The notes under the pieces were generated by a model. The model searched no databases, was not told where the DNA came from, and saw nothing but the letters and a program-made list of their open reading frames with translations. From Seriola aureovittata (lineage: Eukaryota > Chordata > Actinopteri > Carangiformes > Carangidae): 64,000 nt of DNA. A program made the position numbers and the translations under genes. The DNA lies in the NCBI RefSeq assembly GCF_021018895.1, contig NC_079382.1:17746501-17810500 (forward strand). Reading direction: 5' to 3'. This document shows, piece after piece, positions 1 through 13,700 of this stretch (its first letter is position 1; the number at the start of each line of letters is the position of its first letter).

Positions 1-3000
1 AAGGTGTATAAATTAAAATGATAACTACTGGACGGTCAAAGAGTGATAGAGCTGTGTGGTTGCTTTCAAGATCTCTAGAGTGTAACTGGCTTTACTTTGA
101 ATAAAGCGACAGTAAAGTCCATATTAAAGTCACAATAAAATGTGTCTGTGATAAATGTCCTCAGTTAACCAGAACTCGGTATCAGTTGCTGACAGGAAAT
201 AATGAATGACTGTTTATCATAACTCAAGGTTCACTTACTAGCTTTTTTCAGGCTTTCAGCCATATCACATTTTCTTCATCAGCTGTGGGGTGTTTGCTCA
301 GTTGTCATGGAGATGGATCTGCTGACTTGTGAGCTCAGTAGCTTTTATGTTTTTCACTTAAGAGTTAACTGTAAACCATCAGGGACGTCCTGAAGGTGCT
401 AAACAGATAAAATCATAACATCTGCCGAGCTGGCACCTCAAGAGATGATCTCCATGACAACTCAACAAATCGTACCTGCAGATAAAGATGTGTAATGTGG
501 TCGAAAATATAGCTCGACTGATACAGGATTTTTTATGTAGATATCGATATTTGGGAGTGTAAAAAAAATCTACTAACAATATATTGACTGGTAGTTTTTT
601 TTTAGTAAATAAACACATAAACAATCTTGTTTCGGATCACTTTAGATTTTTTTTTTTTGTGACTAAGGTACATACCATGTGTTATATTTTAAAATTGAAA
701 CATCAACTTAACCAAGCTCTCTGGTGGACGAACTGTGTAAATGAGACACAGTTTCTAAATCAAATTTCTTGTTGCTCAACCAATACACGTATGTATTTGC
801 AATAAGCTAATATCAGCCAATATATCAACCTGGCTGATTCATCAGTCTATCTTATAGAAAGTTCTGGGAAAAGCTACTAGTCGATGGGCTTTGAGTTGTG
901 ATTGTTTTGTCAAACTACTACTTCCAAGATCAAGAATCAGGGCTGGGATGCCCAGAGGGTCTCTAGATAAATCTGAGGAGTTACAAGATGATTATAGGGA
1001 AAGGAAAATCAAAAAAATTTCTGTTTTTTTGTTTTGTGGTTGTTGTTTTTTTTGTTTTTTTTTACTTTTGCTTTTGAAAGAATGCTTATGATACTTTGAC
1101 CTCTTCAGGCCTCTAAAAAATCCTTTAAATAAAACAATCTGAGAAATTGCTTTTTTGAGTTGAACTGCTCATAGCTGATGTTCTATCTAAGGTGTTGTTT
1201 ATACAGATATTAGCTGTGTTTTAACCCAACCTGCGACAAAGTGTATCCAAAACGTTTATATGGGTGCTGAAACATAATATAAGCTGAAGACAGACTGACA
1301 AAAGATATGCTACTCCCAGTATAGTGATAGCTCATCAGATTTAATTTAACTGAACGTTTTGATCTAACGGAGCTTCCTCTCTGAGGTCATCACCTGTGAT
1401 GAGGGGTCACAAGTAGACATTGCTTGATATTATGGGTCATGCTGGGACCCACTGCTTTGGAGGGATAAGGCTGGTGATGTTCTGTAGTTTTCCCTTGGTC
1501 AAGATACTGTATCACATGAAAAGACCAAAACCAATGTTGTGTCCGTCTCAATATTTCCAACTAAACTGACACAAATTAGACCATGGACACCCATCTGATA
1601 AGATTTTTGCTTTTAGATGTTTTATTACAGAGTGTTTTAAACAGTCACATTCTGTCATTGTGTTACTTATGGAAGGAATTTTAGTGAAAATAAATGATTC
1701 CCCTTTTTGCTGGGGACCCCCAGGAACCCCCTCTACGACCTCTGGGGGTCCCCTGACCCAACTTTTATAACCATTGCTCTAGGGAGTATTAAAGTCACCA
1801 GGACTGTAGATGTGGAACAGACTCAAAACAAACCATGTGGCCATGTTCACTGTAATATTATCGAACAACAATGGAGGTCTAAGATCAATTCATTGTTGTG
1901 TTGTTTTCATAGAATTTGTTATCTATAAGAAAAATAAGTTCTATCACCAGCCTTATCCTTTAATAATAGAGTCTTATCGGACTGTTATAATGCAAAAGCC
2001 TGCACCAACATGGAGTCTTAGGACCAGAGAGACCTCCGATGTCCTCTGGGAAGTCTTGAGCTCTGTTCTGCACTCACCAACTCTACATATTATCCATGGC
2101 AAACCGGATCAGATCAGAATCAACATGTTGAATGCTGAAAATGTTTGTGTTGACCAAAGTATAATTGTGCCTTTGAATTTGTATTTCACTGTTCATATCA
2201 GTACACACAGACTCACTGTCACAACACTGCACACATGGACAATGAGCACTGATCCATTCACAAAGCACTTTTGCCTCTGAGCAGAACAAAAGGCACAGAG
2301 TTTAGGGAGATACATTTGACATTACATCATTAACAACATAAAAGTGCAGTAATTTACAACAGCATCACTCATCCATCAGAGAGACATGGTGGGAGTCAGG
2401 CTTCAAATACCATCTGTCCAAGTTTTTTCTTCTTTTTCTTTTTTTTTTTTTGCAGTAATATGAATATTGACAATAATAGAGGTGTGATCCATAATCAATC
2501 TGACGTCATATTACCACTCTGAAACTAATGCAGTCATTGCACAGAAATGTACAGATTAGCCCTTGATCAAATATCAATAGCAAGAGCCAAGAAGGAAAAC
2601 AAGAAGAAACATTCACTAAACACTGATATATATACTAATCAATTTACATTTACAATTTGTGAGGTGTAAAATCCAACAGAATCAGTGAAATGTGTTCTGT
2701 ATACTCTAAATTATTTTTGAATGTGTAAGCCTACATTTATGTCTTTTATATACAGTGGGGGTGAGCATTACAATAAAGGAGGATAAGATGAGGGTTAAAG
2801 GACAGGTTCAGGGATTTTACTAATGCTAATACATTATGTGCATTAAAAGTGCGTTCTTACCAGTCTCTGTAATCATGGAGTGTAAGAGTTGAGGGACTGA
2901 ATCAACAGTTCTGTGCAAAAAAAAAAGAAAAAGCATTTTAAAGTTCAGGCACTTGCTGTTTTGGATTTCTAAAATTGTCCTATGAGCCTCAGCAGGCTGA

Positions 3001-5044
3001 AATGTTGAGTATGGTAGCTAAAAGGGTTATTTCGAGAGAATGGAGATCCAGCTCCCCTCTGGGTTTTAAAAGTGGCTCAATGATGCTGTTTCCTATTTTT
3101 ATTTGGAGATTAGGTTCTCTGCATCTGACTCCTACTGTAAGTTTGTGAAGAATAGGGTCCCTTTATTGATCATATCAGAAAGCAAATTGGTGCAACTAAG
3201 AAGTATGTGTTGATTTATCTAGGATGTCTCTCATTTTAAACTTTATTTTTAACTGCTCAAGTATTTGAATCATATTTAAATAACATTTGCAGACTGTAAC
3301 AACGTACGGCCAGTTCCAGCCTGTATGGACATATCCATCATGGCGGCAATGGACACTGAATGTCTGGGCATGCACCGACAATTACTTGCTATTCTGAAAA
3401 CCTTGTTTGTTTGTTTTGTCGATGTTTAGTTTAGTTTTTTTTAAATTGCGTGTTGTATCATGTATCATGGTGGGAGTCTGTGTGTAGTTAGCTCTTGTGT
3501 GTTTTTCTATGTGTTTGTTCTAAAAGTTCAAAATAAAGTTCAAAGAGAAGTCCAGGCAAAGTTAAGATGAGACTTCAGCAACCAGCTCTAGTTGGTATGT
3601 TCCAGAGTTATGTGTCATTAGTGTCAAACTCACTCTTTGGGTTGCTGATGATTCTATATCTAACACCAGAAATGTGTAAATTTCCTGTCATCAGTGTTTT
3701 CTTTTCTTGTTTTGTTTATGATGAACATTTTATTGAACGTTTCAAGAAGGTAACAGAAACAGACGTGGATCATTTCATGTACTAGGGAACCCACCAGAAA
3801 AAAACATGCGCATACACACACCAGCGCTGTGTTTACTTGGAAAACTACTTGTGAATGTAAAGCAAAACAGTATTGCATCAGTGTTTCTGGAGGTAAAATG
3901 GACAATCTTATTGAACTGGAAAACAGAAAGGGGACTGTTGCAGTATCTGTCTCAAAGAATACACTGCTTAGGAAAGTATTCAGCTGCTTTGGAAACTTCA
4001 TTTATATCTGGCATTAATTTAAATCACTTTATAGAAATCTATTCTATGATATTAAAGAGTAGATTTCTATTGATGAGTGGAAAAAAAAGACACAAAATGT
4101 CACAAAAACTTCCAAAGGGGCTGAATTCCTTTTATAGTCTCTGCATATGGACGGATTAGCAAAGAAGCAGGTGGCGTATGACCTCTGATGAAATCATAGT
4201 GAATGATGAATCCCTATAAGGTCAAAATTAGAAAAAACAGGACAAATACAAAATACGATTTGATGTAGGAAGAAGGATATGGACATTTTATCTTGCCACA
4301 CACTAACCCCTATATTTATGTTAATGTTTATACTGTGTGTGTTTTACGATATTTTGTAATGTGGTGTGCATGTCATGGTTTGTCTCAAAAATAAAAAATA
4401 GAAGAAACACCTCATATTAGCTTTGGCTTATCTTTAAAATGCATTTTTGCACAGAACAAGGACTGAAGATTTGGACCCTGATCTCTTAAACTCAGGAGGG
4501 GATGACTCTCAATGACCAGTATAGAGAGGAATCATTACAGCAACCACTAACACTTTAAATGTACATATCTGCATGTAGGTATTGTATTGAAAGAGTACTC
4601 CACCTATTTAGCATTGCACTCCGGTAAAGTTGTTGGACTCAGGATGGACAATTTTTAAAAAAAAAAGGATAAAAATTAATGAAGTAGAACCAAAGATATC
4701 GTCTTCTTAATTCCATGAATTGTTCTTCCTTGTCACTTCCGTCTAACTCCACACTCCAGGGTTCCCTTTTAAAAATAGACCTCATCAACAGAAATCATCT
4801 GAACCTATTCTTTAACCTTTAACCTTTGTAAGAATGTGTTGCCAGCTTCATTTGGTTCCTTTTCTGTAATAATCTGGAGCAGCAGTTTAAGTGCTGCATC
4901 AGGCTCGGCACATTTTCCACCAACACGTACTTTAACACAAAAATCACATGCAGCACTTCATGCTGAAGATGACCACCGACTACCGCATATATCAAGAGAA
5001 GCCCACATGTGGGCAAAAGTCGGTGATAATATTGCAGTGCCACA
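1..5044. other. Non-coding flank with the chrm5 3' UTR
   Basis: I find no coding exon here: the open frames are short, have poor composition and resemble no protein I recognise. The right part must contain the minus-strand 3' UTR of chrm5. The first minus-strand AATAAA I noticed is at 3729-3734, which would give a 3' UTR of about 1.3 kb, but this is unproven. Other content is AT-rich DNA, short T-runs and a fish-repeat fragment with a perfect hairpin near 1712-1753. Confidence 0.6.
1690..1790 (-). repeat. Repeat fragment with 12-bp perfect hairpin
   Basis: GGGGACCCCCAG at 1712-1723 pairs exactly with CTGGGGGTCCCC at 1742-1753. The surrounding words (gggtcccctgacccaactttt) read, on the minus strand, like the start of the fish repeat that begins 'ggttcccaacctttttgtcagggacccc', a form of which also occurs at 47923-48460. 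Assignment to that family is from memory. Confidence 0.45.
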
Positions 5045-6586
5045 TCAAGTCATTTTATTGTTGACATTTGCGTTTTGTCCGCACCAGTACAGCTTGTCCT
5101 CGCCTCTCCTCCTCCTCCTCCACTGGCAGAGCAGAAGCATGCGGAAGGTCTTCTGGAAGGTCTTGTTGCAGAGGGCGTAGCACATGGGGTTGATGGTGCT
5201 GTTGACGTAGCACAGCCAGTAGCCCAGGTGCCAGAGGGACATAGGGATGCACTCGGTGCAGAAAGTGGAGATGAGCACCATGATGTTGTACGGCGTCCAT
5301 GTGAGGATGAAGGCCAGGAGGATGGCACTGAGAGTCTGGGCTGCCTTCTTCTCCTTCACCAGCACCATCCTCTTCCTCTTGGTGATCTGGTTCTTCAGCG
5401 CGGGGTCCATGGGCTTGGAGGTGGTGGAGGAGGAGGATGGGGAGGCATTTTTGGCAGGCTGCTCTGCCTCTGAGGGGCAGGGTGTTGCAGGTGTAGGATT
5501 TCCGTTTTTACCCTTTGAGCCAGGTTTGAACTTATAAGAGATGCACTTTTTACTGGTTTTCTTTAGAGGAGTGGAAAAATACTGATCTTCTGTAAAGTCA
5601 GTCACCTGCCCATTCTTATTACTTTGCCCGCTACCTTGCTCTTTGAAAGATCCCTGTGGGGTTTCTATTGAAACGTGATGCTCCTCCTCCTCAGATGAGG
5701 TGTAGCTGTTAAAGGAAGTGATCTGATCTGCTTTTGCCCACGCATCATCTGACCTAGTGGTTGTCTTTGTGGTGTTACTTTGGTTGGACGAGGACCAGGA
5801 GGCCTGACTCCGGTCTCTCCTCTCTCTGGTGAAATGAAAGCAAGAATGAATAATAGTTTTCTGTGGTTTAGTCCCCTCTGGAACATTTTCTGTTGCGAGC
5901 CCTTGCAGCTCTGCCAGATCTTTGGTGCGTTTCTGCGTCTCCTTGTAAATTCTACAGTATAGGATAGTCATAACAGAGACTGGGATGTAAAAAGCAGCAA
6001 TTGCTGTCCCAAATGTGATCACAGGCTCAGTTAAAAACTGTATCTGACACTGGTCTCTCTCCTCCTCCTTCTTTTCTCCTGTTTTCTCTCCTGTAAAGTA
6101 CTGCCAGCACAGAATGGGTGGTGCCCAGAGGACAAATGACACCAGCCATGCAAGGCCTATCATGATGGCAGCTCTCTTTGGAGTCCTCTTTGCCCTGTAA
6201 GTCAGTGGCCTTGTGATGGAGAAGTACCTGTCAAAGCTGATGACAAGTAAGTTCATAACTGAAGCATTGCTGGCTACATAATCCACTGCAAGCCAGAGGT
6301 CACATGCTAGGTTCCCCAAGGACCAGTAACCCATCAGTATATATGTGGTGTACAAGTTCATGGACAGCACTCCTATGATGAGGTCAGCAAACGCCAAACT
6401 CAGCAGGTAGTAGTTGTTAACAGTCTTCAGCTGGCTGTTTACTTTGAAAGAAAGCATCACCAGCACATTGCCAACTATAGTTATCAAGCTGACAATGGCT
6501 GACACAGTAGCAATGGTTATAACCTCCCAAAGGCTGTGAGGAGCAGCATGTGACGTGTTGCCATAAGTGCTGTTTGGAGAATCCAT
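5045..6586 (-). CDS. chrm5: Muscarinic acetylcholine receptor M5 (single coding exon, complete)
   Basis: A 513-residue class A GPCR encoded without introns, as in all muscarinic receptor genes; human M5 has 532 residues. It sits in the plasma membrane, binds acetylcholine and couples to Gq/11 and phospholipase C. Visible hallmarks: N-glycosylation sequons at N5 and N10; TM1 about 21-46; D68 in TM2; C95 and C180 for the extracellular disulphide; the amine-binding D102 (TM3); DRY at 119-121; a long polar third loop about 214-412, rich in Ser/Thr/Lys; W430-T-P-Y433-N434 in TM6; and NPMCY at 466-470 in TM7. The ending MLLLCQW-basic-EDKLYW is typical of M5, separating it from M1-M4. The synteny chrm5-aven-ryr3 agrees. 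The minus-strand ATG at 6584-6586 follows a 3' splice site by 84 bases. A teleost a/b duplicate cannot be distinguished here. Confidence 0.97.
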   Translation of the reverse strand: MDSPNSTYGNTSHAAPHSLWEVITIATVSAIVSLITIVGNVLVMLSFKVNSQLKTVNNYYLLSLAFADLIIGVLSMNLYTTYILMGYWSLGNLACDLWLAVDYVASNASVMNLLVISFDRYFSITRPLTYRAKRTPKRAAIMIGLAWLVSFVLWAPPILCWQYFTGEKTGEKKEEERDQCQIQFLTEPVITFGTAIAAFYIPVSVMTILYCRIYKETQKRTKDLAELQGLATENVPEGTKPQKTIIHSCFHFTRERRDRSQASWSSSNQSNTTKTTTRSDDAWAKADQITSFNSYTSSEEEEHHVSIETPQGSFKEQGSGQSNKNGQVTDFTEDQYFSTPLKKTSKKCISYKFKPGSKGKNGNPTPATPCPSEAEQPAKNASPSSSSTTSKPMDPALKNQITKRKRMVLVKEKKAAQTLSAILLAFILTWTPYNIMVLISTFCTECIPMSLWHLGYWLCYVNSTINPMCYALCNKTFQKTFRMLLLCQWRRRRRGEDKLYWCGQNANVNNKMT

Positions 6587-6670
6587 GGTGCTGTGTTATC
6601 TGTCCGTGCTATCGGTGTCAGGTCAGTATGAAGTGACCCTCTGTGGCTCCATGTGGAATGAGCAGGTTTC
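6587..6670 (-). other. chrm5: chrm5 5' UTR part of the coding exon, with 3' splice site
   Basis: On the minus strand, ttccatttcag (ending at 6671) is a good acceptor 84 bases before the start codon. This fits the known structure of muscarinic genes: an intron-free coding exon preceded by spliced non-coding exons. The upstream non-coding exon(s) must lie to the right, within or beyond the aven 5' region; I could not locate them. Confidence 0.7.
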
Positions 6671-7518
6671 CTGAAATGGAAAGAAAAACAGTAATGAGAC
6701 ACAACTGCACAGAATTATTAGTCATATTTTTTATTATATCACGATAAACCACAAAAACTGTCAAAACATGTAGCAGTAGTTTTCAGTTTATTTAAATGTC
6801 TTTGGTGAACATGTTTGTGAGTTACAACATCACGTCTAATACAGCAGCTTTTTAATATGATGTTGCTATTTGAATGAATTAACCCACTTTATTTTGTTTG
6901 ATAAAAAACTCGTCGTAAAATACATTACGTCATTACAGAAATAAAAAACACATATGCTGCATTGTTGTACTCAGGAGAAAGTAGTATTTAAAACTCTACT
7001 ATTATTTCAATTAATTTTTAATAGACCTCAAACGTTAAATGTAATTTCGCCATTTTGCAGTCCCACATCCAATCCTAATTGTTATTTGATGAAACGCAAT
7101 AATATATTTGAATTTAAAATATTTTGATGGAGGTAAATCAAATAAATTAGTAATTTATGTATTCGTTGTTCTGTTTATTCACCTTTTTATTCTTACTCCA
7201 GTTGTAAAGTAAATTTATATTTCCTTCTATATTGGTTGAATTTTTGTATTGTTTATATTTTGATCGTTCTCTACATGTCCGTGTACAAATCGGCACAAAT
7301 ACGTAGATGTACCATATATTTTGGTCCATATGAAACCCGGAACCTTAATGCCATCTTATCGTAGGACCTCATTCAATGTAGCACCCGGTCCAAAAAGCCA
7401 CCGCTGTCTCTGAAGCGTGGATGTAAGACGCGGATTAAGACACGGTAGAGAAAACATCTATGCCCTGAAGCCACTACGTGGTGTCACTTGCTAAAGTGTC
7501 CGGCCACAACAGACGGCA
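6671..7518. promoter_or_regulatory. aven promoter / chrm5-aven divergent interval
   Basis: The left part (6700-7350) is very AT-rich and shows no gene. From about 7350 the composition becomes GC- and CpG-rich (cccggtcc, gacgcgg, gtccggcc), continuing through aven exon 1, as in a CpG-island promoter. I see no TATA box at a useful distance. The aven start codon has a favourable context (ggcaATGG). The interval also belongs to a chrm5 5' UTR intron on the minus strand. Confidence 0.6.
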
Positions 7519-7713
7519 ATGGAAGGTAGACCGAGCAGAGGCAGGGGAGGCAGTTGGAAAAGAGGTGGCCGAGGTGGACACGACAGTGACAGCTTTGGCG
7601 GTGAGCACCGGGGCAGAGGCCGAGGAGGCCACCATCGCGGCCGGGGCAAAAGAGACCACTACCGCGGTCGTGGACGCGGGGGAAGCGCGCATGCAGCAGA
7701 GTTCCATAACCGG
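7519..7713 (+). CDS. aven: aven exon 1 (RG-rich N-terminus)
   Basis: 65 codons, ending phase 0 at the donor CGG|GTGAGA. The text is dominated by RG, RGG, GRG and HHRGRG motifs and ends AEFHNR. Base composition is strongly GC-rich compared with the flanks. Mammalian Aven has a similar but longer Arg/Gly tract. A second long open frame on each strand here is only a by-product of the repetitive RG codons. Confidence 0.95.
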
Positions 7714-10700
7714 GTGAGAGAGCACGGAGTATGCATCCCATAGGCGGTCCTGTTATATCACTCTGCCGAACTGCATTGAAAACATAGTGAATTCCGTAGT
7801 TTTCCTCACTGCGTTAACTCACATTGTGGGACGATGACATAAAACTAAGTACTTTCTCCTCTTCAGTTCGGCCTAATTAATTAGTGTAATTGTCAGCCGG
7901 TGCTGCAGCTCATCTGCACCAAAATCCTTTGCGGAAGGTGCAGAGGCCGGTACAGAGCGCTGTAAAAAAAAAAAAAAACTTTAAATATTCATATGTTGTT
8001 AAAATGAAGTTATGCTTCGTGGATAACCTGAAAGCTAACTTTAGGCTCCACTGTAACTTTACAGCTACCACTGTGCTATGTACTAACACTGTGCATTGAT
8101 TCATTACTTTGCACTAGAGGTGGGGTTCATGGTATCACGCTTCTCTATTGTACATTATGCACATTATGGGATTCTGTCTTCACGTACAGAGTGAGACTGA
8201 ACAGAATGAAACCTTACTAGAGTATCATCAGGCACTTGAAATGCCTCCCACAGCACTTTAACATTGTCATTGTACAATCTGGGCCTTTGGTATGACACTA
8301 GAGGGTTCAGCTTAATTTCCACAGGGATGTTCAGTCAGTCGATGCTCCTGTCATGGTAACTACAGAACTAGAAGTTAAACAATAGGGGCTCTGTGATTGC
8401 AATCATAAAAAAGCCCCTTTGGTTCATATGGGCTTCTTGATTGCAATCATGAAAATCTCCTTTGGTGCATCCATTGCTGCCGTGTGGTCTTGATGATATT
8501 GTTTGTGGGGCGGGGGGAGCACTGTTTTGTTTTTTGTGTGTTTGAGTTTCGACAAGGCCCCAGAAAAGCTGAGCACAACCACAGCTTTGTCAGTGTGACA
8601 CATTTGTCAGTCTGCATGTTTCCATGACAACATTATTAAAAGGTTTTTGCAGCTATCTGACAAAACAGGAAGAAATCTGTGACTTAGACAAATTTAACGA
8701 GTTCAGTTTTGGCACCGACATCTGTTCTTTGTCGTACAGTGGGACATGGCTTTTACCTTGATCCTTTTGTTAGATGTGGCTACCAATCATGAATAGGAGC
8801 TAAGTGTTAATGGCATCTTTACAAAACACTCTTTGAATTGTACTGTGTGGAACACCGTCAATGGAAATATAATTTTTGGTTATGGGGGGAAATCTTAGTC
8901 ACAGCAAAGCAATCAGTTTAGACTTTTTGAAGTTAGTAAAAATGAGACAAACAAAATCTGAATTATTCTTTTTTGTTTTTGTTTTTTTTAGATGATCTGT
9001 TATTTCTCTTTGTTGTGGTCTAAGGCTGTATTTTCATTACAGATTAATGGCAGTTATTTTTCTGTTAATAGACTCATGGATTAATAGACTAATCATTGAA
9101 TCTCTATTCTGAACAGTCCCTGTCTTCACATCATCTGATGTTTGTGGAGAATGGAGTATTCACCTAAGATTTTTGAACTTTGCAAGACTTTTGTGTGCTT
9201 CCTTTCCCTCTGTCCTAACCTAAGTTTCAAATAGTACATTTTTTGAATTATGGAAGCAAGACATTTCATTGACGTTTCTTGTAAATTGGTTAAATTGGCA
9301 TTCGACCAATTGAACTTCATGCTTGTCTGCACTTAAGGTGCAGTTGGACCAGATTTTGCGAGGCAAATAGAATTGTGCAGTGTGACAAACAGCAGACCAG
9401 ACAAGAAACAGTGTGGGTGAGGTTGTAAAAGCGTTGCTCATTGTGTTGTGCCGCCATGTTTTCTTTCAGCACCAAGATGAAGGAGACAATGTTCAGGAGG
9501 AAGATGAAAGGAGGGAGGTTTTCTCCAGGAGGAAACTGGAGTCAAATTGGGATCGTTACGCGGAGTCAGAGAAACGGGAGCCCGATGACAACATGCCCAC
9601 TCAGAGAGGAACGGATTACCTCGTCCTGCTGGAGTCAGCAGGTAAGATGTGGACACGAAAAGCTGGGAGAGTTTGTGTTTGTTTTGCCAGCCACACTTGT
9701 TGCTGCTTAGTCAGCTCTCAGCCGGAGTCAAGTCAGGCATCGGAGCTTTCCAAAAACAATTAAATGTTCCTATAATGCTGACTCCTCTGGGCTTAGATTT
9801 GTTACATGAATGAGTTTCTTTCAAAGGTAGAATTGTATAAGTAAACTAAATAATTAGCAGAGAACAAGGAAGGACATAAATCATTTGCAGATTGAATTTT
9901 TGGACTTCTTTTAGCAGTTTCTGGGATAGTGGCTCTGTGAGCACGACAAATAAAACCAAAAAGATGAAGTGACAAATTGACAGTTAGTTGCTGTGTCTCA
10001 ATTTACGTACTTCAATACTCACACTGTCTATTTTGAGTACACAAGTGCTTTCGCATTGATAAGTATGGCAACATGCAATGCACAGTAAGTACCCAGATGG
10101 TGCACTCAGAACTGTCAGAAAATTGAGTGTAAAACCATGAACATTTCTCATCCTCAACGGTTGCCATCTTGCCTACATAGTGGAAGGGGAAACGACAACT
10201 ATGTGTTTTTCATAGGCGTGAACACGGCGACCGAGGAACACATTGTCGGCGCCGATAGCGGCCTAATTTCACAATTGTCGCAATGACCCAGGGGGCACAC
10301 ACAGGAAAGTAAAATGTTCAATTTAAGTCAATTGAGCAAAGCAGCCGGCAGTCAGGCAACAATCACGGTCACATGTTGCGATTGTCATTTCCGGTGAGTG
10401 CACAACAGCACTGTTTGATTTGGGACATTACTCCCCTGTTGAAATTGACACACTACGCCAGTGAGTATACTGTGTACACAGTGCGCTACATGTGAGTGCA
10501 CTGATGAAGTGTCAGTCATTTCCGCCACGGCACATTTCCCCTTGTTTTTATTTGCTCCATTTTTATCAATAATAATAAAACATCAGTTGATTAAAGAAAG
10601 GGTATAATTGTATTATGCTCATGTGTTTGTGTTGTTAATTTGATTGTTCGGGAAAATATACTCTGTGTCAAATACTCCACTGAGACTGATTGTACTTTTC

Positions 10701-13700
10701 TGAAGTTGTGTCTTTATCCTAATTAGTTACAAGGAAATGTCTGTTGTCTTAAGGGGCTTTAATTGCTCTGTATGGACACTGCTGTCGGATGGCTGCATAG
10801 AAGATCCTTGTTTGTCTTTGTTTGCACATTTCAGCCTCAGTGGTCAGTGTTTTGCCCCCTGGGCTCTCTACAGTCTCATCCCTGTGTCTGTTGATATTTC
10901 TTTCCCCAAAGGAGCACAGGGTAGAGAGCTTAGCGAGCTCAGCGTGTCTTATTAGAGCACAGCTCCAGATCGCTTCAAGTACAGGACTGATTTTCCGAAA
11001 ACAGTCCCCATGTTGGGACTGTCACGTTTAGCTCATGTCTCAAGTTGAGTTAAATAAGGCAGAGGGTTAGTCCTCAAATCTGTCAACTGTGCTGCCAACG
11101 GTTTTTTTATTTTTATTTTTTATGATATGACAGACTGGGAAGCAGACAGTCTCATTTTAGCAGCTCCCACGTGTGCAGTAATTTAGCCAAAGTTACTGGT
11201 GTGTGTTTTAAATTGCTGTCACCATTGGCTTTCTAGCATTTGTTAAGGAGAAACTCCTCTCTAGATTTTAGAAGAAGGAAAAACAAAGCTTCACCGGCGT
11301 CTGTGGGTTGAATCGTTGTAGGCGAAAGTAAACACGCCGCCATTACTGAGCTGGCACCTCACCCCCAAACCAGCACAGTAACAGTGTGATGTGTGGAAAG
11401 GATTTAACTTCTTTAACACTTTTGTCAATAAGTCTGTCCAGGACAGTGCATATAGTCTGCAGCCTTACATGTGGAAAAATAAAGATTATCAAAGATGAAT
11501 CAAAATTTAGTCCAGTTTTAATTAACAGCTAGATGTCGTCTCTGAGCTGTGCTGCTTCATGTCATCTGACAATAAACTTCAACGTTAGAAAACACACAAA
11601 GCAAGATCCACAAATCAGTTTCACTCTTCTACATCTGCAGTAAATCCTCACATTGTCTCTCTCAGCTCTGCTGGCAAAGGGCCGACCCGGAACCGATAAT
11701 GACGGAGCTACACGGGGCAGAGGGCGAGCCACCACCCCCCCACCAACTATCTCTTCCTATCTGTGAACTGTTATGTTTCCTGGCTGACGTTCTACTTTAC
11801 TGACCTGTTTTTTGAGTTTAGCTCAGTTTCAGTGAGCAGCTTCTCTTGTATGATTTTTAACAACATCTCCAGTTCCCAGCAGACTGAGTATACTGAGAGA
11901 TATGAAACCTCTTTTGACCTGAAACTTCCCTCTGTGCTCAGACTTTCGTGGCATGTTTGTTTCTCTCCTTCACAGGCTTTATTTGTGTCATCTATTTGTA
12001 AGCGCAGTAGCAACATGCACCCCTCGTGGTTTGAAAGTTGGAGTTGAAGGCTGTCCTCTGTATTTATGTCACTCTCAAACTGTATTCGTGCTGTGCCTGT
12101 CAAGTCCGACAGAGCTGATCTGCACCTCCTCAAATCTCTGAGATGCTGTGGCTGAGGAGATGCCACATGAAGGAGATGTTACACGGCCTGTGGAGGACTG
12201 TGATTGGTCAGTTTAGGGTGCTGGTGTTTTTTTTCACATGTTTCTGATGCCTTCAGAGATTGCTGATAATGAGGACAACACGGAGCAGGTCGAGTGCTGC
12301 CTGGCTGGTTTTCCATCCAACTGCACAACTTTTTATTTCCGTTTATTACAACTAGGTTAAAACATTTTTTCCTATTCGATTCTGTTACTATTTGTTCTTA
12401 CATTTGATCATATCATATTTTAATGTAGCATTCTCCAAAAACTTGGTTGGAATTATTATTGTAACTGTAGTTTTGAGTTTGTCTACTTCTACTGATAAAA
12501 TAGCTTGAAGGCTTTCATCAAATCTGGCAACCCTGCTAAGCTATTATTCATTTAAAAGAAAATGAATCCACAATAATTTTGATAGTAGATTAATTTGTTT
12601 GTCATTTATCCAGCAAACAAAACTTTTCTCTGTTTTTTATTATAGTAAGTGGTCAGACAGCTAATTTGCAGAGGTGACATTGGGCTGTAGGAAAATGTGA
12701 TGGTCCCTTGTCGCTTTCATCTGTCAGAAACAATTAAATGATTGATAGTATAAATAAATGTCAGATTAATCAAGCACTTAACTTTAATTAACACAAGGAT
12801 TGTGATGATTGTCTCTTTTTCAGGAGCTACTAGAACATTTGGTTTTGTGATGTGGCTGCATTGTCAGTGCAAACCTTCCTCTAGGGGCCTACAGCTGAGA
12901 AACCAAACAAGCATCTTTGCATCTTTTCCACTTCCATGCACTCTTGCTTACATTGTTCAGCGTGCTATCTTTTATCCTCTGGTACACAGAGTACATTTGG
13001 AGCTGCTGAGAACTGGAGCTAAAGCTACAACCAGTGTTAAGCTAGTTGGCCAAAAAAGGTGATTCTGAATCTGATCCTGATGCAGTTCCAACCTCGAGGC
13101 ATTTATCACAGGACTTGCTGGAACACCTCGATGTAGGAAGTACAAATCTCGCTTCACCTTGTTTCCCTCTCACCAAGTCTCTTCTCATCATGACTGAGTA
13201 GGTTTCATAACACACTGCTGCAGGTAGTGGAGTACTTCACTGTATAAACTGTCTCCACCAAACTGTTGTGGTGTATAAATATATAACATAATCTAGTGTT
13301 AGAGCACTTGAATTTTAAACCGGACACGAGGCCTTACACTAACATTAGCCTTGTGCTGAGTGAGAAAGGTCCACCAGTAATACTGACATGATTGAGTTTC
13401 CCTGTTCTTTTTTTGTTGTTATTTTTTTGGTCTTTTCTGTGCCTTTTTATTAGAGTAGCAGTGAGAGAGCGAGACAGGAAGGTTTGGGCTACATGCAACA
13501 AAGGGCCGTGGGTACGATTTCCCTGTTTTAAGCCCAATGAACTGGAAAGAATTTAAAATATATTTTACTACTTAATTACGCATTTTTGTTTTGGTAAATT
13601 TGTCCTGTTACAGGCCTGTTGCATCCTGTAGCTTTTTCTAACAGTGAACTGGTGCAGTAGCTTGCAGAGACTAGAAAGAAAGTATTTGCATTAGTTTAGG

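Noticed and set aside
3470..4420. Possible small gene between 3470 and 4420 (AATAAA signals and short frames on both strands)
   Set aside because: Frames are short, AT-rich and lack similarity or splice context; the poly(A)-like words are expected by chance in such AT-rich DNA.
5055..5473. Long alternative frames on both strands over the chrm5 3' coding part
   Set aside because: GC-rich codons of the real receptor exon keep other frames open; the receptor frame has the full GPCR signature.
7474..7743. Four overlapping frames around aven exon 1
   Set aside because: By-products of the RG-codon repeats; only the frame starting at 7519 joins exon 2 correctly and has RG motifs.
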